Source: an uncultured Acidobacteriia bacterium
Lineage (GTDB): Bacteria; Acidobacteriota; Terriglobia; Bryobacterales; Bryobacteraceae
Length of the DNA: 64,000 nt
Assembly (NCBI GenBank): GCA_903851195.1
Contig: CAINNJ010000006.1
Coordinates: 62,001 to 126,000, forward strand
Direction of reading: 5' to 3'
Position numbers and translations under genes: made by a program. Positions 23,908-31,811 of the stretch are shown piece after piece; positions within the stretch are counted from its first letter, which is position 1, and every line of letters starts with the position of its first letter. The notes beneath the pieces are model-generated. The model was not told the origin of the DNA, did not search any database, and saw only the letters and a program-made list of their open reading frames with translations.

Positions 23908-24948
23908 TCACTGCGCGAAATGCGGCGCGTGCGACATGGGTGACGGCAGTCCGTCGGCGGTGTCGTGCTCCATGAACTCCGTGCGCGTGCCGTCGGGATC
24001 GAAGTAATTCCCCTGCCATTTGTGGTTGATCCCCACGTGCGCTTCGTGCGCTTGTTTGTAGTCTTTGAAGGCCGCTTTAGATTCCACCGCGGCCAGCGTT
24101 TTCGGCATGTCCGGCGTGATGAGCGCGATATGTCCCACGGTATTGCGCCGGGGCGCGGCGCCAGGCGCGGTGCGCGTGATGCCGAACTCGATATAGTCGT
24201 CGCTCTCGGCCAGCTTCAGGTTCGACAGACTGGCCAGCAGCGGCGACGGCGCGGGCTGGGTGGAAGCCGGCGCGCCCGGGGCTTTCATCGTCGGATCCGC
24301 CCGCCAGAACTCCCGCACCCCAAAGCCTTCCAGATAGAATTTCAGACTCTCCGGTTTCGAGATCGAAAATCCCGCGTGGATAATCCGGTTTGAAAGCCGC
24401 TCCGGCGAAATGAACTTGCCGAAGTTCTGCACGCTCATGCTGTTGGGCGTGTACTGCATCACTTCAATCGCGTTGTCGTCCGGATCGGCGGTCCGGAACG
24501 CGAGATCGCCCATCGGTGTCTTACTCACCTTCGCCGGCACGCTATAGCCAAGCGATTTCAGATAAACCCGCATCGCCTCCGCATCGTCCGTCTCCACCGT
24601 GTAGCGCACGAAACGCGGCTCGTCGGCCGAAGTCTCCGGCATCACCACGATGTACTGCCGGTTATTCACCTTGAAGAAGATGCTCGTGACCTGATCCGCG
24701 GGCAGACCGCTTTTCACCACGGCTGTCTCATTTTTCAGCACACTAAACGCTTCCTGAAAACCCAGTAAATCCGCGTAAAAATGCCGCGAAGCGTTCAGGT
24801 CGTGCGCCCTCACCACAATCTGCGAGATGCCGATGATGCGGGGCCGTTTCGCCTGCTGCGCGGATGCGGTCTGCGAAGGCAGAAGGCTGGCTGCGAACGC
24901 GGCGGCGAAGACGGCGACAGTGCGTTTACTCATATCGCTGATCATCAT
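23908..24948 (-). CDS. Exported VOC-superfamily (glyoxalase/dioxygenase fold) protein
   Basis: 346 residues with a signal peptide (cleavage near ASAQ) and two vicinal-oxygen-chelate modules. The first starts at ISQIVVRAHDLNASRHFYADLLGF, the second near IIHAGFSISKPESLKFYLEGFG, and the C-terminus has HVGINHKWQGNYFDPDGTRTEFMEH, where Glu and His are plausible metal ligands. VOC proteins include lyases, isomerases and ring-cleaving dioxygenases; which applies is unclear. A start five codons further in (24933) is equally possible and neither has a clear ribosome-binding site. It is monocistronic, convergent with 23004-23780 and divergent from the next TonB receptor. Confidence 0.78.
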   Translation of the reverse strand: MMISDMSKRTVAVFAAAFAASLLPSQTASAQQAKRPRIIGISQIVVRAHDLNASRHFYADLLGFQEAFSVLKNETAVVKSGLPADQVTSIFFKVNNRQYIVVMPETSADEPRFVRYTVETDDAEAMRVYLKSLGYSVPAKVSKTPMGDLAFRTADPDDNAIEVMQYTPNSMSVQNFGKFISPERLSNRIIHAGFSISKPESLKFYLEGFGVREFWRADPTMKAPGAPASTQPAPSPLLASLSNLKLAESDDYIEFGITRTAPGAAPRRNTVGHIALITPDMPKTLAAVESKAAFKDYKQAHEAHVGINHKWQGNYFDPDGTRTEFMEHDTADGLPSPMSHAPHFAQ

Positions 24949-24994
24949 ATCTCGCGGCGTCGTTTACGAAGTATCGGCGGAATCGCGCAGAGCC

Positions 24995-25023
24995 TTGCGA
25001 CCGCCGCACGTTTCGCATATATT
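24995..25023 (+). promoter_or_regulatory. Sigma70-type promoter of the second TonB receptor operon
   Basis: TTGCGA (24995-25000), a 17-base spacer and TATATT (25018-25023) make a good housekeeping-type promoter. Transcription should start near 25030, just before GAGGAG (25043-25048) and ATG 25056. It probably drives the whole run of closely spaced genes to at least 31757. Confidence 0.6.
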
Positions 25024-25055
25024 GTTTCCCAGTCCCGACTTTGAGGAGATCACTC

Positions 25056-28000
25056 ATGCTGTCTCGCCTTTCCGGCGCTCTCGTCATGGCTCTTTTGTTG
25101 CCGCTTGCCGCTTACGCCCAGGCCGATAAAGGCACGCTTCTGGGAACCGTGCTGGATGGATCCGGCGCGCCCGCGCCCGATACCGCCGTCAAAGTGACGG
25201 AGATCAATACCAACATCGTGCACGACGCGAAAACCAATGAAGCGGGCAATTACTCCTTTCCTCTTCTGGATCCCGGCACTTACACCGTGGATTGCGAACA
25301 CGCCGGCTTCAAGCGCGAAAGCCGCAAGGACGTCCGGCTCGACGCCAACAGCACCGTCCGCGTGGACTTCACCCTGCAGGTTGGCTCCGTCAGCGAAACC
25401 GTCAGCGTCTCCGCTTCCGCCGCGATTCTGCAGACAGACCGCGCCGATCTCGGCGTCAAAATCGAAACCCAGACTCTCGAAAACCTCCCGCTGACCTTCA
25501 ACCGGAATTACCAGGGACTCATCGGACTCGTCCCCGGCGCGTCCCGACCCTTCCGGCCGCATTCTTCTTTCTATAACTCGCAGGACAGCCTGTCGACTTA
25601 CGTGAACGGTCAGTTCCGCCAGGCCAGCAGTTTCATGATCGAAGGCATCAATAATGACTGGGACAACGGCAATCTGACAGTCGTGGTGCCTTCCGTGGAA
25701 GCGATCCAGACCGTCGATGTGACGACGAGCAACTACGACGCAGAATTCGGCCGCGTTACCGGCGCCGTCACCAACGTCATCCTGCGCTCCGGCACCAATG
25801 ACTGGCATGGCAGCGCCTATGAGTTCAATAAAGTCGCTGCATTCGCCGCCAAGAACTATTTCGCGGTCAAGACGCCGCCACTCGTTTACAACCTGTTTGG
25901 CGCCACGTTCGGCGGCCGGATCCGCCGGGACAAGACGTTCTTCTTCGCCGATTACCAGGGCCTGCGCGACCGCGAATCGGCGGCCATCGGCACACTGACC
26001 ATTCCGCCAACAGCTTTTCGGACGGGCGATCTTTCGGCGGGCAGCACGCGTATCTATGACCCCGCCACGGGCGCCGCGGACGGCACGGGCCGCACGGCCT
26101 TCGCGGGTAACATCATCCCCTCCAGCCGGATCAGCCCCATCGCCACGAAGATCCTTTCCTACCTGCCCGCCCCCGCCACATCCGCGCTTTCCGGCAACTA
26201 TCCGTATGCCGTGCCGCAGGCCAAGAACACCGCCAATTTTGACGTCAAGATCGACCAGCAGTTCAGCTCCAACGATTCCATGAATTTCCGCTACAGCTAC
26301 CAGCGCCCCGAAATCAGCGTGCCGCCCGTCTTCGGCATCGCCGGCGGACCGGGCAACGGCGGCTTCGCCGGAATCGGCACCTCACGAAGCCAGGCGCCCG
26401 GCCTCAGCTACACGCACATCTTCAACTCCAGCCTGATCACCGAACTGCGCTTCGGCATCTCCCGCGTCCGCAACGACGTCAGCCAGACCGATTATCTGAA
26501 GACCACCGCGAAAGACATCGGCATCGGCAACGCCAACATTGATGCCTGGTCGAGCGGCCTGAGTTCCGTTTACATTACCGGCTTCGATGGCCCCCTGGTC
26601 GGTTACTCGCCGAGCGAGCCCTGGCGCCGCTCGCAGACGAATTTCGAAATCGCGAATACGTGGACGAAGATCCGCGGCAATCACACGTTCAAATGGGGCA
26701 CGGACATCAATCGCGTCCGCAACGATTTATTACAGACGCAGACCTTCGATCCGCGCGGCCGCTTTAACTTCACTGCCGGACAGACCTCCACGCCGGGCCA
26801 GTCCAACGGCTCCGCCAACGCCTTCGCCAGTTTTCTTCTCGACCAGCCGAATCTGGTGGGCCGCGATCTGTACGTCGAATTTCCCACCGTCCGCCAGAGT
26901 TACTTTTTCTTCTTCGGTCAGGATAAATGGCAGGTGAGCCGGAAACTGACTCTCGATCTCGGGCTGCGCTATGAGAACTGGCCCGCCGCGACGTCGCATT
27001 ATAAAGGCCAGTTCGTGAATTACGATCCCTCGAATAACACGTTGAACGTAGGTGGCTACGGCTCCATCCCGCAGAATCTGGGCATCGACGGCGCGGCCCA
27101 CTTCGCGCCCCGCATCGGGGCCTCTTATCGTCTGAACGACAAGACGGTGGTCCGCGCGGGCTTCGGCATCAGCTACCTGTTCCGGGACAGTTCGCAATAC
27201 AATTTCCCGTCGAATCAGGTGAGCGAACTCGACGCCCCGAACGCTTACCAGCCGGCGGGATCCATGGCAGTCGGTTTCCCGGCGCCCATCCTGCTGCCGA
27301 TTCCGAACAACGGCATCATCAACAACGCGCCCGTTACTCTGACTTACGCGGTGATGCCGAAGGATCTGGTGCATGGCCATATCCAGAGCTGGAACTTCGC
27401 CCTGCAGCGGGAACTGACGTATGGTTTCACCGTGGAAGCCGCCTATGTGGGCAACCACGGCGTGGACGACCCGGTGACGCTGCAACTCAATCGCGGCCTG
27501 GTGATCGGCGCGGGCGCGGCGGGCCAGCCCCTCAATCAGGCGTTCGGCCGCAAGGCGGGCACCACCACCATCATTGGCGTGAGCACGCGCTACAACAGCC
27601 TGCAACTCAAGCTCAACCACCGCTACTCTCACGGCCTGCAGCTCACCACTTCTTACACGTACAGCAAGTCGATGGATTACTGTTCGGACCGCACCTGCAC
27701 GCCCTACAACCAGTACAACTTCAGCCTGAACCGGGCTCGCTCGGATTTCGATCACACCCAGGTCTTCGTCGAAAGTGTGCTGTATGAGTTGCCCATCGGA
27801 AAAGGTGGCCGCTGGCTGAACACGGGCGTGGCTGGCTGGCTGCTCGGCGGCTGGCAAGTGAACGGCGTAATTACGGCGCAGACCGGCGGACCGCTCGATC
27901 TCCAGTACAGCAGCGCCGGCCTCAACGCGCCGTTCATCAACAACCGGCCCAACGTGAGCGGCCCGGTGACCATCTATGGCGTCTTTAAATCCGGCACGCC

Positions 28001-28289
28001 GTGGTTCGACGTCAGCCAGTTCTCCGCGCCCGCCGACAAGACCTTCGGCAACGTGGGCCGCAATATTCTTACCGGACCGGATCTGGTGAACTTCGACGCT
28101 TCCCTGTTCCGCAAGATCGCCATCCGGGAGAAGACCACGCTGGAACTGCGCGCCGAAAGTTTCAACACAACGAACACGCCGCACTTCAACAATCCCGGCA
28201 ACACGTTCGGAACCTCCACCTTCGGGATCATCACGTCCGCCGCGAACGATTCGCGCGTGCTCCAGTTAGGGCTCAAGTTGGCGTTCTGA
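25056..28289 (+). CDS. TonB-dependent receptor, Oar-like (second copy)
   Basis: 1077 residues with the same plan as the receptor at 15089: signal peptide, carboxypeptidase-regulatory-like domain (GTLLGTVLDGSGAPAPDTAVKVTE), plug (LPLTFNRNYQGLIGLVPGA, FMIEGINND) and a barrel ending VLQLGLKLAF. ATG 25056 has GAGGAG eight bases upstream; an upstream in-frame TTG at 25041 overlaps that site and is rejected. It heads a tight cluster with a creatininase-like protein, a diheme cytochrome and a PQQ dehydrogenase, so it may import the substrate or product of that periplasmic oxidation. The two receptors differ widely in sequence outside the shared motifs. Confidence 0.88.
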   Translation: MLSRLSGALVMALLLPLAAYAQADKGTLLGTVLDGSGAPAPDTAVKVTEINTNIVHDAKTNEAGNYSFPLLDPGTYTVDCEHAGFKRESRKDVRLDANSTVRVDFTLQVGSVSETVSVSASAAILQTDRADLGVKIETQTLENLPLTFNRNYQGLIGLVPGASRPFRPHSSFYNSQDSLSTYVNGQFRQASSFMIEGINNDWDNGNLTVVVPSVEAIQTVDVTTSNYDAEFGRVTGAVTNVILRSGTNDWHGSAYEFNKVAAFAAKNYFAVKTPPLVYNLFGATFGGRIRRDKTFFFADYQGLRDRESAAIGTLTIPPTAFRTGDLSAGSTRIYDPATGAADGTGRTAFAGNIIPSSRISPIATKILSYLPAPATSALSGNYPYAVPQAKNTANFDVKIDQQFSSNDSMNFRYSYQRPEISVPPVFGIAGGPGNGGFAGIGTSRSQAPGLSYTHIFNSSLITELRFGISRVRNDVSQTDYLKTTAKDIGIGNANIDAWSSGLSSVYITGFDGPLVGYSPSEPWRRSQTNFEIANTWTKIRGNHTFKWGTDINRVRNDLLQTQTFDPRGRFNFTAGQTSTPGQSNGSANAFASFLLDQPNLVGRDLYVEFPTVRQSYFFFFGQDKWQVSRKLTLDLGLRYENWPAATSHYKGQFVNYDPSNNTLNVGGYGSIPQNLGIDGAAHFAPRIGASYRLNDKTVVRAGFGISYLFRDSSQYNFPSNQVSELDAPNAYQPAGSMAVGFPAPILLPIPNNGIINNAPVTLTYAVMPKDLVHGHIQSWNFALQRELTYGFTVEAAYVGNHGVDDPVTLQLNRGLVIGAGAAGQPLNQAFGRKAGTTTIIGVSTRYNSLQLKLNHRYSHGLQLTTSYTYSKSMDYCSDRTCTPYNQYNFSLNRARSDFDHTQVFVESVLYELPIGKGGRWLNTGVAGWLLGGWQVNGVITAQTGGPLDLQYSSAGLNAPFINNRPNVSGPVTIYGVFKSGTPWFDVSQFSAPADKTFGNVGRNILTGPDLVNFDASLFRKIAIREKTTLELRAESFNTTNTPHFNNPGNTFGTSTFGIITSAANDSRVLQLGLKLAF

Positions 28290-28302
28290 CAAGAAAATTC
28301 CC

Positions 28303-29232
28303 ATGCGAATCACAACCGCGCCGATCCTGCTGACCACCGCGCTGTTCACCCTGGCGCCGCTTTCCGCACAGGTGCGCAAACTGCACACCCGCGACCTCAC
28401 CCGCCTCAGTCAGGTGCAGGTGGCGGACTATCTGAAACGCAGCGACATTATCTTCATCCCCGTGGGCGCGGTGGAAACCAACGGCATCATGCCGAGCGAC
28501 CGCGACTACGTCTCGCCCCTCGGTGTCTCCATCGCCATGGCGGAAGAACTGGACGCCCTCTACATGCCGGGCCTCATCTGGTCCTATCCGGGCACCACCA
28601 TGATTGCCCAGGCCACCGTGAACATCACGCCCACCCAGGGCATCGCTTTCCTGCGTTCTCTCGCCGATTCGCTGCTGCGCCAGGGCTTCCGCCGCCAGGT
28701 CTACATCTCCATGGGGCAGGGCCCCGCGCCGCTCACCGTCGGCACCATGGTCCGCGAATTCTTCGATGAGAAGCACGTGCCGCTGCTCTACATCGACATG
28801 GACACGTTCCTGCCGCGCCTGAACCTCTCGCCCGAGGCCCGCGCCAAACTGCTGTACGGCACGCATTATATGGCCGGGCGGATTATCGATATCCCGCTGC
28901 AGGGCGATTACGGCGAAGCGGAATCGAACGCGGCCGCCGATATCCCGCGGAATACCGGCCTTGAAGGCCTGGGCAAGCTGGGCTTCACGGGCAGTCTGGC
29001 GCTCGGCTCCTGGGTTCCGGACGTGATGGCGCACGGCAGCGGCAAACCTCCGGCCCTTCCGAAAACAGGCGCCGAACGGGAGCAGTGGGGCAGGGAAGGG
29101 CAGGCACAGCTGGTGGCCATCGTCAAACGGATGAATCTCAAAGAAGCCATGGAAGACCTGAAGAAACACGACGAATTCTCCAATAAAGTGCTGGTGCCGA
29201 AATTCGGCAAGATCCTCCCGGGTGTCGAATAA
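28303..29232 (+). CDS. Secreted creatininase-family-like protein with altered metal site
   Basis: 309 residues with a signal peptide (cleavage near LSAQ) and the fold pattern of the creatininase / creatinine amidohydrolase family: DIIFIPVGAVETNG, then RQVYISMGQGP, then SLADSLLRQGF. In the known enzymes the first motif is E-x-H and the loop after the central strand is N-G-H-x-E. Here the first His is Asn and the loop reads MGQGP, so three of the usual metal ligands look lost while the first Glu and a following Asp remain. It may be non-hydrolytic or use another site. It lies 13 bases after the receptor and directly abuts the diheme cytochrome gene (stop TAA, then ATG). Confidence 0.7.
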   Translation: MRITTAPILLTTALFTLAPLSAQVRKLHTRDLTRLSQVQVADYLKRSDIIFIPVGAVETNGIMPSDRDYVSPLGVSIAMAEELDALYMPGLIWSYPGTTMIAQATVNITPTQGIAFLRSLADSLLRQGFRRQVYISMGQGPAPLTVGTMVREFFDEKHVPLLYIDMDTFLPRLNLSPEARAKLLYGTHYMAGRIIDIPLQGDYGEAESNAAADIPRNTGLEGLGKLGFTGSLALGSWVPDVMAHGSGKPPALPKTGAEREQWGREGQAQLVAIVKRMNLKEAMEDLKKHDEFSNKVLVPKFGKILPGVE

Positions 29233-30045
29233 ATGGCGTTCGGAAATAGCAACAGAATCCGTCCACGTTCGGTGCGTCGATCCCTTTCCCTCGCGGCCTG
29301 TGCCGCCTTTTTTACGCCCGTGTTGCTGACCCAGCCGCCCGGCCCGAGCTCGTTCGATACGCCGGAAAGCCGCGAACAGGGCCGGTCGCTGTTCCAGACT
29401 CATTGCGCCTACTGTCACGGAGCGCGCGGAGAAGGCGGTCGCGGCGTGGACCTCACCACGGGCGTTTACCGCCACGGTGGTTCGGACGCGGAACTCTACG
29501 CGACCATCCGCAACGGCATTCCCGGCACCGAAATGCCGACCGTCCGCGCCACCAATGACGAAGTCTGGAAAATGGTCTCTTTCGTGAAGAGCATCGGTGC
29601 CGGCGGTGTGGTGGAGTCCGCGCCGGGCGATCGTGTCGCGGGCAAGGCCGTGTATGACGGCAAAGGCAAGTGCGCCGCCTGCCACTCCATCGGTGCGGAG
29701 GGTGGCATCCTGGGGCCGAACCTCGCGGGCGTGGGCCGCCGGCGCAACCTGGCTTATCTGCGCGAATCGCTCGTCACCCCGGAGGCGGATGTGCCCGTGC
29801 TCTACCGCGCCATTCAGGTGATGCCCAAAACCGGCCCGCCGGTCCGCGGCATCCGCCTCAACGAAGACGACCTCTCCATTCAGCTGCGCGACTCCCAAAA
29901 CAATCTGCGATCGTTCTTCAAAGAAGAACTGAAAGAAATCCGGCGTGATAAACCTTCCCTTATGCCCGCTTATGGCGACGTGCTGAATGCACAGGAACTG
30001 GAGAATCTGGTGGCTTATCTGAGTTCGTTGCGGGAGACTCTGTGA
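29233..30045 (+). CDS. Diheme cytochrome c, likely partner of the PQQ dehydrogenase
   Basis: 270 residues with a signal-like N-terminus and two cytochrome c domains, heme motifs CAYCH and CAACH. Candidate distal Met residues lie in GTEMPT and LMPAYGD. The second half also contains VMPKTGPPVRGIRLNEDDLSIQL, a segment common in cytochromes found beside PQQ alcohol dehydrogenases. It sits immediately before the PQQ dehydrogenase gene, whose GTG overlaps its stop (GTGA at 30042-30045), so it most likely accepts electrons from that enzyme in the periplasm. Confidence 0.87.
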   Translation: MAFGNSNRIRPRSVRRSLSLAACAAFFTPVLLTQPPGPSSFDTPESREQGRSLFQTHCAYCHGARGEGGRGVDLTTGVYRHGGSDAELYATIRNGIPGTEMPTVRATNDEVWKMVSFVKSIGAGGVVESAPGDRVAGKAVYDGKGKCAACHSIGAEGGILGPNLAGVGRRRNLAYLRESLVTPEADVPVLYRAIQVMPKTGPPVRGIRLNEDDLSIQLRDSQNNLRSFFKEELKEIRRDKPSLMPAYGDVLNAQELENLVAYLSSLRETL

Positions 30046-31757
30046 GACGACGTGTGTTTTGTATCTTCGCTCTTGCGGCCGCCGGCGTCGTCGTCGCGCA
30101 GAGACTGCCCGTCACCTATGAACGCCTGCTGCACGCCGATCAGGAACCCGGCAACTGGCTGATGTACTCCGGCGGCTACAACAGCTGGCGTTACAGCCGC
30201 CTCGATCAGATCAACACCGGCAACGTGAAAAAACTGAAAGCCCAGTGGCTCTTTCAGGGCCGTTCGCCGGAGAAGTTCGAAACCACGCCGCTGGTGGTGG
30301 ATGGCGTCATGTACCTCACGCGTCCCGAGAATGACGTCTTCGCTCTGGATGCCGCCACGGGCCGCGTCCTTTGGGCGTACAACTACAGGAACCCCGTCAG
30401 CACCTACAACTGCTGCGGCAAGGTCAACCGCGGTCTCGCGATTCTGGGCAATCGCCTCTACATGAACACGCTGGACATGCACCTCATCGCGCTCGACGCG
30501 AAGTCCGGCCGCGAACTCTGGAAGACCGCGATTTACGATTACACCCTTGACGGCGGTTATGCCGCAACCGGCGCGCCGCTTGCGGTGAAAGACAAAATCA
30601 TCGTCGGCATGGCCGGTGGCGAGCATCCCGGTTCCGGCTTCCTCGACGCCTACGATGCCGTGACCGGCAAGCGCGTCTGGCGCTTCCACACCGTGCCGCA
30701 GCCCGGCGAAGCGAACTTCGGCACCTGGGCCGGCGACTCCTGGAAGACCGGCGGCGTCGCCACCTGGAACAACGGCTCCTACGACCCCGAAACCAACACC
30801 GTCTTCTGGGGCACCAGCAACCCCTGGCCGGATTACAATGCCGATGCCCGCAAAGGCGACAACCTCTACTCCTGTTCCGTGCTCGCGCTCGACCTCGATA
30901 CCGGCAAGCTGAAATGGTTTTTTCAGTTCACGCCGCAGGACACGCACGATTGGGACGCCACGCAGATTCCCGTGCTTCTCTCGGGCGAAGTCCGCGGCCA
31001 GAAGCGCAATCTGATGGCCTGGCCGGCGCGCAACGGTTTCTACTACCTGCTCGATCGCGACACGGGCAAGTTCATCCTCGCGAAGAGCTTCGTCCGGCAG
31101 ACGTGGGCGAAAGGTTTCGACGACAACGGGAAGCCGCAGGTGATCGCCGGCAATGAGCCCACCGTGGAAGGCATCGATACGGTCTTCCCAGGCGTGGATG
31201 GCGGCGCGAACTGGATGTCGCACAGCTACAGTCCCCTCACGCGCCTGCTCTATGTGTTCGCCCGCGATGAGCGACGCGTGTTTACCAAGAACTCGGTGCG
31301 CCATCTCAACGACGGCGAGGTGTCCGAACTGAACACCGCGTCGCGTCCCGGCGCCACCCTGCAGCCCGCGCCTGCCAATACAGGCATCTTCGGCGCCGGC
31401 GGCAATCTGCCCGCGGGTCCGAATCCAAACCGGGCCAATCCGCGTCCCGCCCGCTTCGCGCCCGAAGAAAGCTGGGGGAAAGTGGTGGCCATCGATCCGC
31501 TCTCCGGCGAGACGAAGTGGGAACACAAAGTGATTTCTCCGCCGTGGGGCGGCGTCATGTCCACGGCCGGAAACCTGGTTTTCGGCGGCACCACCGAAGG
31601 GATGATCTTCGCTCTCGATGCCCGCACCGGCGAGCGTCTCTGGCATTTTTCGGCGAACGAACGTGTGTATGCGTCGCCCATCAGTTTCCTCGCGAACGGC
31701 AAGCAGTATGTATCGCTGGCCGTGGGGGACGTGTTAATGACCTTCGGATTGGAGTAG
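30042..31757 (+). CDS. PQQ-dependent alcohol dehydrogenase (methanol/ethanol family)
   Basis: 571 residues with a signal peptide and an eight-bladed propeller. Features include the adjacent Cys pair typical of the family (TYNCCGKVNRG), the blade motif ATWNNGSYDPETNTVFWGTSN, and the catalytic Asp in THDWDATQ. The residue two positions after that Asp is Thr, not the Asp seen in lanthanide-dependent enzymes, so a calcium form is likely. A Pro/Asn-rich insertion lies near 440-470. It oxidises an alcohol or sugar in the periplasm and hands electrons to the preceding diheme cytochrome. It starts at GTG 30042 and is translationally coupled to that gene. Confidence 0.87.
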   Translation: MRRRVFCIFALAAAGVVVAQRLPVTYERLLHADQEPGNWLMYSGGYNSWRYSRLDQINTGNVKKLKAQWLFQGRSPEKFETTPLVVDGVMYLTRPENDVFALDAATGRVLWAYNYRNPVSTYNCCGKVNRGLAILGNRLYMNTLDMHLIALDAKSGRELWKTAIYDYTLDGGYAATGAPLAVKDKIIVGMAGGEHPGSGFLDAYDAVTGKRVWRFHTVPQPGEANFGTWAGDSWKTGGVATWNNGSYDPETNTVFWGTSNPWPDYNADARKGDNLYSCSVLALDLDTGKLKWFFQFTPQDTHDWDATQIPVLLSGEVRGQKRNLMAWPARNGFYYLLDRDTGKFILAKSFVRQTWAKGFDDNGKPQVIAGNEPTVEGIDTVFPGVDGGANWMSHSYSPLTRLLYVFARDERRVFTKNSVRHLNDGEVSELNTASRPGATLQPAPANTGIFGAGGNLPAGPNPNRANPRPARFAPEESWGKVVAIDPLSGETKWEHKVISPPWGGVMSTAGNLVFGGTTEGMIFALDARTGERLWHFSANERVYASPISFLANGKQYVSLAVGDVLMTFGLE

Positions 31758-31811
31758 AATGGCAGTGTTTTCGGTCCGCGACAGCGGGAGAGTCAACGCG
31801 GGAGAGTGATG

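Noticed and set aside
31785..31808. Direct repeat of GCGGGAGAGT before the PSD1 gene
   Set aside because: Only two short copies; the second is explained by the ribosome-binding site and I see no other function.
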